From positions 1 through 30,530 of the forward strand of contig NZ_JBNPMC010000042.1 of assembly GCF_050313795.1 (NCBI RefSeq): 30,530 bases of DNA, written 5' to 3'. The stretch is from CAMBRQ01 sp945870325. Lineage in GTDB: Bacteria > Bacillota > Clostridia > Lachnospirales > Lachnospiraceae. The translations under genes and the position numbers were made by a program. Below are positions 15,571 to 22,496 of this stretch, piece by piece. The first letter of the stretch is position 1. Each line of letters starts with the position of its first letter. The notes below the pieces were generated by a model. That model saw only the letters and a list, made by a program, of their open reading frames with translations. It ran no database searches and was not told the DNA's origin.

Positions 15571-16638
15571 CTAGACGTTTAGTGAATCTCCTCTGGCAGT
15601 AACCACCTGGTATCCAATGGATTCCATCCGGCGCTCAAGGCAGTTTCGGCATTCCGCAGCCTCATCTCCGGTGCAGATCTTATTGTCATACAGTGAGTAA
15701 TCTTTGCGAACCGCCGTAGGTGACAGGTTCGGCATGACGACATTCGCCCCGGCAAGAATTCCCTGCTCCCGTCCATTTGGATGGATCGTTCCCAGTGCTG
15801 TTGTGGCAGGCAGCAGGACTTTCGGAAGCATGAGCCGGATCAGTCCCAGCATGAACAAAGTAAGCTCCAAAGTCCCCGATGCTTTATCGGCAAATGGTGT
15901 GTCGTGGTGTGGGATAAATGGTCCAATCCCCACCATATGCGGATTCAATTCGTGGATAAATAACATATCTTCCGCAAGATTCTCCGGTGTCTGGTAAGGT
16001 GATCCCACCATGAAGCCGGTTCCCACCTGATATCCGATTTCTTTCAGATTCCAGAGGCATTGCTGCCTTTTGGCGGCACTTAAGGAAGCTGGATGCAGTT
16101 TGGCATAATGCGCAGAATTGTAAGTCTCGTGCCTTAGAAGATAACGGTCTGCTCCGGCATCGAAGAATCGCTTGTAACTTTCATAGGATCGTTCTCCGAG
16201 AGAGAGAGTAACCGCACAGTCAGGATACAGATCCTTGATGCAATGTACAAGATGAGCAATTTTATCATCTGTAAAATAAGCATCCTCGCCCCCTTGCAGG
16301 ACGAAGGTACGAAATCCAAGTTCATATCCCATACGGCAGCAGGAAAGAATCTCTTCTTCTGTAAGTCGATAGCGGCTGGCATTCTGATTGCTTTTTCGGA
16401 TGCCGCAATAGAGGCAATCGTTGCGGCAATAATTGGTGAATTCGATCAGTCCCCGCACATAGACGTCATGCCTGTAGTACTGATGTCGTTCCTCTCTTGC
16501 CAATGCGAACAGATACTCCGAAAGTTCCGGCGTCCGCCCGGCAATCAGCCAGGTCCACTCTTCCTTAGAAAGACAACGCGCCTCTTTTAATTTATCGATC
16601 AGTTCTTTTAATCCGTTTGATTCATTGCTGTTAATCAT
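15571..16638 (-). CDS. hydE: [FeFe]-hydrogenase maturase HydE (radical SAM)
   Basis: A 355-residue radical-SAM protein that acts with HydG and HydF to build the H-cluster and is linked to forming the dithiomethylamine bridge. The SAM cluster cysteines are Cys71, Cys75 and Cys78 in CRNDCLYCGI. A second cysteine set, Cys322, Cys330, Cys333, has exactly the spacing of the optional second cluster of Thermotoga HydE (311/319/322). I chose the ATG at 16638 because AAGGGGTGG precedes it; a longer form from 16683 would start in the U-tract of the leader terminator and has no ribosome site. It is the first gene of the operon, expressed behind a structured leader. Confidence 0.95.
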   Translation of the reverse strand: MINSNESNGLKELIDKLKEARCLSKEEWTWLIAGRTPELSEYLFALAREERHQYYRHDVYVRGLIEFTNYCRNDCLYCGIRKSNQNASRYRLTEEEILSCCRMGYELGFRTFVLQGGEDAYFTDDKIAHLVHCIKDLYPDCAVTLSLGERSYESYKRFFDAGADRYLLRHETYNSAHYAKLHPASLSAAKRQQCLWNLKEIGYQVGTGFMVGSPYQTPENLAEDMLFIHELNPHMVGIGPFIPHHDTPFADKASGTLELTLFMLGLIRLMLPKVLLPATTALGTIHPNGREQGILAGANVVMPNLSPTAVRKDYSLYDNKICTGDEAAECRNCLERRMESIGYQVVTARGDSLNV

Positions 16639-16688
16639 ATACCACCCCTTCGTGATTCTAAAAGAATAAGAATATGTCTCCATGACAC

Positions 16689-16720
16689 AAAAAAAGACCT
16701 CACGCTCATGGCGTCAGGTC
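16689..16720 (-). terminator. Intrinsic terminator in the hydE leader
   Basis: On the minus strand, GACCTGACGC (16720-16711), a 5-base loop and GCGTGAGGTC (16705-16696) form a 10-bp stem with one internal mismatch, followed by seven Ts (16695-16689). It lies about 50 bp upstream of the hydE start and downstream of the operon promoter, so it should act as an attenuator and not as an end of a previous gene. Confidence 0.85.
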
Positions 16721-16812
16721 CTAAAAGGGTAGAAATCACCCCTACCCATTCATAATCTTCGAATCTGTCCGCCTTCTCACTCAGGTGTTGCCCTTCATGA
16801 TTAGTACGTGTT
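16696..16812 (-). ncRNA. Structured leader RNA of the hydEGF operon (candidate riboregulator)
   Basis: Between the hydE promoter and hydE lies about 115 nt of leader, read leftward. It contains a hairpin GGGTAG...CTACCC (about 16726-16746) followed by TTTT, then the terminator at 16689-16720. A distant segment (complement of 16765-16773, GGCGGACAG) can pair with the terminator's 5' arm (complement of 16710-16717, CTGACGCC) through 4+3 bp, an alternative fold that would prevent termination. I do not match it to TPP, glycine, SAM, cobalamin, ZTP, folate, c-di-GMP or T-box patterns. A very short reading frame (ATG then four codons and TGA) starts within it. Ligand and function are unknown. Confidence 0.5.
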
Positions 16813-16818
16813 AAGAAA

Positions 16819-16847
16819 ATTATATCATAATGAAAAATCATGCACAA
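16819..16847 (-). promoter_or_regulatory. hydEGF promoter
   Basis: On the minus strand TTGTGC (16847-16842) and TATAAT (16824-16819) are 17 bp apart. Transcription would start near 16812 and run through the leader and terminator before hydE. Confidence 0.7.
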
Positions 16848-16888
16848 TGAAAGTTTATGTTTTCACAAAAGAATATTGCAGAATATTT

Positions 16889-16929
16889 GCGAAATATATT
16901 TCGCTTGAAACAGAAGGTCATGCTATACT
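16889..16929 (+). promoter_or_regulatory. Palindrome and extended -10 promoter before the glycosylase gene
   Basis: GCGAAATATATTTCGC at 16889-16904 is a perfect 16-bp palindrome. Seventeen bases further lies TGCTATACT (16921-16929), an extended -10 element; the palindrome occupies the -35 area. It looks like an operator at the promoter of the gene at 16974. It is also about 40 bp upstream of the divergent hydE promoter, so it could affect both. No matching regulator is identified. Confidence 0.5.
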
Positions 16930-16973
16930 ATATTATAATGCATATTACCAATGCAATTACGGAGGAAACAAAT

Positions 16974-17471
16974 ATGGAATCAGAACACGTAACACATAAT
17001 TTCGCTCCAATTTTTGATGAGAATTCCCGGATTCTCATGCTTGGAACTATGCCGTCTCCCAAATCGCGGGAAGTTGGATTCTACTACGGGCATCCGCGCA
17101 ACCGTTTCTGGAAAGTGGTATCTGATGTGTGTGGCGAAGAATTGCCGGAGACGAGAGAAGAGAAGATAGCATTTGCCCTTAGAAATAAGATCGCAGTGTG
17201 GGACGTTCTGGCCGGATGCGAGATTAAAGGTGCAGATGACAGCAGCATCCGCAATCCAATCCCCAATGATATGGATGTGATTCTTTCTAAGGCAGATATA
17301 AAAGCGATATTTACCACCGGAACCAAAGCAGCACAATTATATAAGAAATACTGTTATCCAAGTACAGGAATCGAGGCAATTCCTCTGCCCTCTACCAGTC
17401 CTGCGAATTGCCGGGTATCTTATGAGGAACTGTATACTGCATATGAGGTAATACGCAGATATCTGGGATAG
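16974..17471 (+). CDS. Uracil/hypoxanthine-DNA glycosylase, family 6 type
   Basis: This 165-residue protein belongs to the uracil-DNA-glycosylase superfamily, most like the hypoxanthine-DNA glycosylase (family 6) group that removes deaminated purines in base excision repair. Motifs are LGTMPSPKS (23-31), YYGHPRNRFW (37-46), a WDVLAGCEIKGADDSSI block (76-92) and LPSTSPAN (138-145). The ATG at 16974 has GGAGG 8 bases upstream; upstream in-frame starts from 16857 run through the promoter and are unlikely. Its monocistronic position and own palindrome-bearing promoter suggest separate regulation. Whether uracil, hypoxanthine or both are removed cannot be told from sequence. Confidence 0.85.
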   Translation: MESEHVTHNFAPIFDENSRILMLGTMPSPKSREVGFYYGHPRNRFWKVVSDVCGEELPETREEKIAFALRNKIAVWDVLAGCEIKGADDSSIRNPIPNDMDVILSKADIKAIFTTGTKAAQLYKKYCYPSTGIEAIPLPSTSPANCRVSYEELYTAYEVIRRYLG

Positions 17472-17591
17472 CGGCGGAGGACGCTGATAGTGATGATAAA
17501 TATCCGTTGGAATTCGAGCGGAGTCACAGATGTCAGCCAATGCGGTGGGCAGATATAGAACGTGAAGTGAAATACGAGAGGAGAATCACCT

Positions 17592-18395
17592 ATGACAAGA
17601 GAAGAAAGAGTAAGCAGTCTCATAGATTATCTAAAGCATGAGGATTACGGCTATGCCGCATTGCAGGAGCCGGTGAATTATGAGGGGAAACGAAGACTCC
17701 TAAGAAGTCTGATGAATGTGCGTTTCCCAGGAGGAGCCACGGAGGAGTTCCTGCAGATGCAGGATGCGCTTTTGAAGGAGGAATTGGCAGAAAAAGGAAT
17801 TGTAGGTGTGGAAGACCTTCCGGTAATCGGTGCCATCTATCCTTGTGTGGCGATTAAAAATGTGGATAAGATCTCTCTTTGGCGCGGAGATATTACAAGG
17901 CTTTCTGTGGATGCCATCGTCAATGCGGCGAACAGTCAGTTGCTGGGATGTTTTGTGCCGTGCCACGGATGTATTGACAATGCGATACATTCGGCAGCAG
18001 GAATTCAACTTCGCAATGAATGTGCAGAATTGATGGAAGCGCAGGGTCATGAAGAGCCAACCGGAAAGGCGAAGATTACCAGAGGTTATAATCTTCCGGC
18101 TAGATATGTTCTTCATACGGTAGGACCGATTGTAGGAATGGAAGTCACTGAGAAGCAGAAAGAAGAATTAAAGTCATGTTACCTAAACTGCATGAAATTG
18201 GCAGAGAAGAAGGGGTTGAAGTCGATTGCATTCTGCTGTATATCTACGGGGGAATTCCATTTTCCTGGGAAATTAGCGGCGCAGATAGCAGTAGAGACGG
18301 TGGACAGATATCTGTCTTCATCGGCACTTGAACGGGTTGTGTTCAATGTATTCAAGGAAGAGGATTTTAATATCTATAAGAAATTATTCCGGTAA
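17592..18395 (+). CDS. Zinc-type macrodomain protein-ADP-ribose hydrolase
   Basis: A 267-residue protein with about 85 residues of N-terminal helical extension and a macrodomain from about 93. ADP-ribose-binding motifs are LWRGDIT (96-102), VNAAN (110-114) and the C-terminal STGEFHFP (218-225). The segment GCFVPCHGCIDNAIHSAAG (119-137) carries the Cys124/His125/Cys127 residues of the zinc-binding macrodomain subgroup found beside SirTM sirtuins in staphylococci and streptococci, where the enzyme removes ADP-ribose from a lipoyl-carrier protein. The usual partners (SirTM, GcvH-like, LplA2) are not adjacent here; the sirtuin at 11958 is of another class. Function as an ADP-ribosyl hydrolase is likely by family, the substrate unknown. 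Confidence 0.9.
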   Translation: MTREERVSSLIDYLKHEDYGYAALQEPVNYEGKRRLLRSLMNVRFPGGATEEFLQMQDALLKEELAEKGIVGVEDLPVIGAIYPCVAIKNVDKISLWRGDITRLSVDAIVNAANSQLLGCFVPCHGCIDNAIHSAAGIQLRNECAELMEAQGHEEPTGKAKITRGYNLPARYVLHTVGPIVGMEVTEKQKEELKSCYLNCMKLAEKKGLKSIAFCCISTGEFHFPGKLAAQIAVETVDRYLSSSALERVVFNVFKEEDFNIYKKLFR

Positions 18396-18419
18396 GATAA
18401 GAAAGGGAGTTTGCAATAT

Positions 18420-19364
18420 ATGGAGAATCTAATATTCAGTCTCAATGCGACAGTCCCGGTTTTCCTAATGATGATACTGGGACTTCTCTTCAGGAAAATT
18501 GGATGGATCGACGATGTATTCGCATCCAAGATGAACAGATTCGTCTTCACTGTTCCTTTGCCAGTATTAGTGTTTAGTGACCTGGCGACGGTGGATTTCA
18601 GTCAGGTATGGAATATGAAGTTTGTGCTGTTCTGTTTTGGAGCAACGATCATAAGCATTGCCATATCATCCGCTCTATCATTCTTTTGGAAGGACAAATC
18701 AATTCAGGGAGAATTCATCCAGGCGTCCTACCGCAGCAGCGCAGCGCTTCTGGGAATTGCATTCATCCAGAATATCTACGGAACAGCGGGAATGGCTCCG
18801 CTTATGATCATTGGAAGTGTTCCGCTTTACAATATCATGGCTGTACTTGTGCTGTCTCTTTTTAAGCCGGGACAGAGCGGGCTGGATAAAAAGGTAATCA
18901 AGAAGACACTGAAAGGAATCGTGACGAACCCTATTATAATAGGAATTGCGACAGGTCTTATCTGGTCAGCGCTTAAGATTCCGATGCCGCCGATTGTGGC
19001 GAAGACCGTGTCCAGCATCGGAGGAGTAGCAACACCGATGGGGCTGATGGCGATGGGAGCGACATTCGATATTAAGAAGGCATTTGCCAAAGTAAAACCT
19101 TCTGTAGCAGCGGCATTCATTAAACTGGTGGGCTTCTGTGCCATCTTTCTTCCAATTGCGGTGCGATTCGGCTTCCGAGAGGAGGAATTGGTAGCGATTC
19201 TGGTGATGCTTGGTTCAGCAACTACGGTAAGCTGCTTTGTGATGGCGAAGAATATGGGACATGAGGGCATACTGTCATCAAATGTTGTGATGCTGACTAC
19301 TTTGTTCAGTGCGTTTACGTTGACAGGGTGGCTGTATATTTTGAAGTCTATGGGATTCATCTAA
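18420..19364 (+). CDS. AEC-family (auxin efflux carrier-like) permease
   Basis: A 314-residue integral membrane protein with about ten hydrophobic segments in two groups of five split by a hydrophilic loop near 150-165 (FKPGQSGLDKKVIKK). The N-terminus NATVPVFLMMILGLLFRKIGW and the FVFTVPLPVLVF segment are typical of the AEC family, which exports or imports organic anions such as malate in bacteria. I use the ATG at 18420 with AAAGGGAG before it; a TTG at 18411 is too near the ribosome site. It follows the macrodomain gene by 24 bp and may be co-transcribed. Substrate cannot be inferred. Confidence 0.88.
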   Translation: MENLIFSLNATVPVFLMMILGLLFRKIGWIDDVFASKMNRFVFTVPLPVLVFSDLATVDFSQVWNMKFVLFCFGATIISIAISSALSFFWKDKSIQGEFIQASYRSSAALLGIAFIQNIYGTAGMAPLMIIGSVPLYNIMAVLVLSLFKPGQSGLDKKVIKKTLKGIVTNPIIIGIATGLIWSALKIPMPPIVAKTVSSIGGVATPMGLMAMGATFDIKKAFAKVKPSVAAAFIKLVGFCAIFLPIAVRFGFREEELVAILVMLGSATTVSCFVMAKNMGHEGILSSNVVMLTTLFSAFTLTGWLYILKSMGFI

Positions 19365-19384
19365 AGAGACTCTTAAGAGTTTCT
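19365..19384 (+). terminator. Weak hairpin after the AEC permease gene
   Basis: AGAGACTC (19365-19372), loop TTAA and GAGTTTCT (19377-19384) form an 8-bp stem with one G-T pair. There is no clear T-run, so it is at most a weak terminator. Confidence 0.3.
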
Positions 19385-19403
19385 GAAATTCCATTCATTT
19401 ACC

Positions 19404-19432
19404 TTGACAAATCCCCTCCCGATGGCTATTAT
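19404..19432 (+). promoter_or_regulatory. valS promoter
   Basis: TTGACA at 19404-19409 and TATTAT at 19427-19432 are exactly 17 bp apart. The expected start near 19440 gives a T-box leader of about 300 nt. Confidence 0.8.
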
Positions 19433-19439
19433 ATTCAAT

Positions 19440-19737
19440 AGTTCAAAAAACAAAGGCATTGAAGAAGAGGAGTACGCATAAGTTCATTCTGACAGAGAGA
19501 GCGGCCCACCGGCTGAAAGGCGCTTAAGAATCGAGATGCGGAAGGTAGCTTCGGAGCTGGATGGCTGAACCTTAAGTTACATATATGTAGATGTGACTTG
19601 TGATAAGGCTAGGTTGTCCCGGAGTCGTTCCCGTTAAAGAATATGATGAGATATGTAGAGATTGCTTCTATATATAGAATAAAGGTGGTACCGCGATATA
19701 CTCGCCCTTTACAGAACAGTGTAGAGGGTGCTTTTTT
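19440..19737 (+). ncRNA. Valine T-box leader
   Basis: This tRNA-sensing leader controls the next gene, valS. The T-box sequence GGTGGTACCGCG (19684-19695) is unmistakable; its UGGU pairs with an uncharged tRNA ending ACCA, consistent with tRNA-Val. Stem I shows AGAGAGC near 19495 and the GGCTGAAAG element at 19511-19519. By alignment with the Bacillus glyQS leader (GAA-A-GGC), the specifier is GTA at 19545-19547 in GAAGGTAGC, a valine codon. A terminator follows. Uncharged tRNA-Val would stabilise the antiterminator and raise valS expression. The 5' boundary is estimated from the promoter. Confidence 0.93.
19705..19737 (+). terminator. T-box terminator hairpin
   Basis: CCCTTTACA (19705-19713), a 6-base loop and TGTAGAGGG (19720-19728) form a 9-bp stem with one G-U pair, then TGC and six Ts (19732-19737). 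Its 5' side follows the T-box sequence directly, as expected for a terminator competing with the antiterminator. Confidence 0.88.
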
Positions 19738-19785
19738 ATACCCTCAAATGTGAAAAAAGTGTGATTTGCGATGAGGAGGAAAACT

Positions 19786-22443
19786 ATGAGCCAGAACTTG
19801 GAGACAACCTACAATCCAAAAGAGATTGAATCAAAACTGTATGAGAAATGGTGTGAGAACAAGTATTTCCACGCCGAAGTTGACAGAAGCAGAAAACCAT
19901 TTACAACCGTTATGCCGCCGCCGAATATTACCGGTAAGCTGCACATGGGTCACGCATTAGATAATACATTGCAGGATATCCTGATCCGTTATAAGAGAAT
20001 GCAGGGCTATAACGCACTGTGGGTGCCTGGAACAGACCACGCTGCCATCTCCACAGAGGTGAAAGTAACCAATCAGTTAAAGGAAGAGGGCATTGATAAG
20101 AAAGAATTAGGTCGTGAGAAGTTCTTAGAGAGAACTTGGCAGTGGAAGGAAGAATACGCAGGAACGATCGAAGGACAGCTTAAGAAGTTAGGCGTATCTT
20201 GTGACTGGGACAGAGAGCGTTTCACGATGGACGAAGGATGCTCTAAGGCAGTAGAAGAAGTATTTATCAAGTTATACGAAGAAGGATATATCTACAGAGG
20301 CTCCAGAATCATCAACTGGTGTCCGGTATGTAAGACTTCTCTGTCTGATGCAGAGGTTGAGCATGAGGAACAGGAAGGACATTTCTGGCATATCAAGTAT
20401 CCAATCGTAGGAACGGATGATTATCTTGAGATTGCAACTACACGTCCGGAGACGATGCTTGGTGATACGGCAATTGCTGTACATCCGGATGATGAGAGAT
20501 ATAAAGATATCGTAGGCAAGAAGGCGATTCTGCCATTAGTAAACCGGGAGATTCCGATTGTTGCAGACTACTATGTAGACAAAGAGTTCGGAACCGGCGC
20601 GGTTAAGATCACGCCTGCACATGACCCGAACGACTTCGAAGTTGGAAAGCGTCATAACCTGCCAGAGATCAACATCATGAATGATGATGCAACGATCAAT
20701 GCAAATGGCGGCAAATATGCTGGTCTTGAGCGTTACGAAGCAAGAAAGATTATGGTAAAAGATCTGGAAGAGCAGGGATATCTTGTAAAAGTAGTTCCAC
20801 ATTCTCATAATGTAGGAACTCATGACAGATGCCACACAACCGTAGAGCCATTAGTAAAACAGCAGTGGTTCGTAAGAATGGAAGAGTTGGCGAAACCGGC
20901 AATCGAGGCAGTAAAGAATGGAGATCTGAAGTTCGTACCTGAGAGATTCGACAAGATCTACCTGCACTGGCTTGAGAATATCCGTGACTGGTGTATCTCC
21001 AGACAGATCTGGTGGGGACACAGAATCCCGGCATATTATTGTGATGAGTGTGGCGAGGTTGTAGTATCAAGAGGCATGCCGGAGAAATGTCCGAAGTGCG
21101 GATGTACACATTTCACACAGGATGAGGATACGCTGGATACCTGGTTCTCTTCTGCATTATGGCCATTCTCAACGCTTGGCTGGCCAGAGAAGACGGAAGA
21201 TCTGGATTATTTCTACCCGACCGATGTACTGGTAACCGGATATGATATTATCTTCTTCTGGGTAATCCGTATGGTATTCTCAGGATATGCACATACCGGA
21301 AAATCTCCGTTCCATACCGTATTCATCCACGGACTTGTAAGAGATTCTCTGGGACGTAAGATGAGTAAGTCACTTGGAAATGGTATTGATCCGCTGGAGA
21401 TTATCGACCAGTATGGTGCAGATGCGCTTCGTATGACGCTGATTACCGGTAATGCGCCAGGTAATGATATGCGTTTCTATAATGAAAGAGTAGAAGCAAG
21501 CCGTAATTTTGCCAACAAGGTATGGAATGCATCACGTTTCATCCTTATGAACCTTGGAGATAAAGAACTGACAGAGCCTGTAGATCTTGAAGCGCGTCCA
21601 AGCGACAGATGGATCTTATCCAAATGTAATAGCGTAGTAAAAGATGTAACCGAGAACATGGATAAGTTCGAACTTGGTATTGCATTATCCAAGATCTATG
21701 ATTTCTTGTGGGATGAGTTCTGCGACTGGTATATCGAACTTGCAAAATACCGTATCTATCATGCAGATGAGGATGCTGCAAGTGCTAACGATGCGCTGTG
21801 GACATTAAGAGAAGTACTTAAGAAGTCTTTGAAACTGCTGCATCCATATATGCCATTTGTAACGGAAGAGATCTACAGCAAACTGGTACCGGAAGAGGAT
21901 TCTCTGATGATGTCCCAGTGGCCGGCATATGATGAGAAGTGGAACTTCCCGGTTGCAGAGAATATCGTAGAGCATTATAAAGAAATCATCCGTGGCGTTC
22001 GTAATGTACGAGCAGAGATGAATGTACCGAACTCCAGAAAAGCAACGGTATATGTCGTATGTGAAGACCGGAAGTTGTGTACAGGGCTTGCATTCTTAAG
22101 TGATTCTGCGAAGATGATGGCAGCAGCGAATGAATTCGTGATCCAGAATGATAAGACGGGAATTGCTGATGATGCAGTATCCATCGTTGTACCGGATGCA
22201 ACCGTATACGTTCCGTTGGAAGAGTTGATAGACTTTGAGCAGGAGATCGAGCGTCTGACCAAGGAAGAGAACCGTCTTGCAAAAGAGATCGCGCGTGCGA
22301 ATGGAATGTTGAACAATGAGAAGTTCGTAAGCAAGGCTCCTGCAGCAAAGGTACAGGAAGAGCGCGATAAACTTGAGACATACAAACAGATGATGGCTCA
22401 GGTACAGGAGCGGTTGGAAGGTCTGAAATCTAAGCAGGCATAA
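19786..22443 (+). CDS. valS: Valyl-tRNA synthetase
   Basis: This 885-residue class I synthetase charges tRNA-Val. The HIGH motif appears as HMGH (53-56) in PPNITGKLHMGHALDN and the KMSKS motif is perfect at 525-529. Between them lies the CP1 editing domain (about 190-350), including the ATTRPETMLGDTAI segment that removes misactivated threonine. The anticodon-binding domain follows, and the last 75 residues form the coiled-coil arm typical of ValS (EQEIERLTKEENRLAKEI). I chose the ATG at 19786: GAGGAGGA ends 5 bases before it, while the in-frame ATG at 19771 overlaps that ribosome site. Controlled by the upstream T-box. Confidence 0.98.
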   Translation: MSQNLETTYNPKEIESKLYEKWCENKYFHAEVDRSRKPFTTVMPPPNITGKLHMGHALDNTLQDILIRYKRMQGYNALWVPGTDHAAISTEVKVTNQLKEEGIDKKELGREKFLERTWQWKEEYAGTIEGQLKKLGVSCDWDRERFTMDEGCSKAVEEVFIKLYEEGYIYRGSRIINWCPVCKTSLSDAEVEHEEQEGHFWHIKYPIVGTDDYLEIATTRPETMLGDTAIAVHPDDERYKDIVGKKAILPLVNREIPIVADYYVDKEFGTGAVKITPAHDPNDFEVGKRHNLPEINIMNDDATINANGGKYAGLERYEARKIMVKDLEEQGYLVKVVPHSHNVGTHDRCHTTVEPLVKQQWFVRMEELAKPAIEAVKNGDLKFVPERFDKIYLHWLENIRDWCISRQIWWGHRIPAYYCDECGEVVVSRGMPEKCPKCGCTHFTQDEDTLDTWFSSALWPFSTLGWPEKTEDLDYFYPTDVLVTGYDIIFFWVIRMVFSGYAHTGKSPFHTVFIHGLVRDSLGRKMSKSLGNGIDPLEIIDQYGADALRMTLITGNAPGNDMRFYNERVEASRNFANKVWNASRFILMNLGDKELTEPVDLEARPSDRWILSKCNSVVKDVTENMDKFELGIALSKIYDFLWDEFCDWYIELAKYRIYHADEDAASANDALWTLREVLKKSLKLLHPYMPFVTEEIYSKLVPEEDSLMMSQWPAYDEKWNFPVAENIVEHYKEIIRGVRNVRAEMNVPNSRKATVYVVCEDRKLCTGLAFLSDSAKMMAAANEFVIQNDKTGIADDAVSIVVPDATVYVPLEELIDFEQEIERLTKEENRLAKEIARANGMLNNEKFVSKAPAAKVQEERDKLETYKQMMAQVQERLEGLKSKQA

Positions 22444-22496
22444 ATATAGTAGTTACAGATCAATCAGTCATAAGCAGATCAGCGTAAGGGGATATT

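Noticed and set aside
16639..16683. N-terminal extension of HydE by 15 residues
   Set aside because: The upstream ATG lies just after the terminator U-tract without a ribosome site; the ATG at 16638 has AAGGGGTGG in front.
16696..16812. Glycine, TPP or T-box riboswitch in the hydE leader
   Set aside because: Fragments such as GGCGGACAG and ACCTGAG recall those classes, but the full conserved cores and their order are missing.
16635..16847. A 70-codon minus-strand frame covering the hydE leader
   Set aside because: It reads straight through the terminator stem and U-tract, begins before the predicted transcription start and has no ribosome site. A much shorter leader peptide remains possible.
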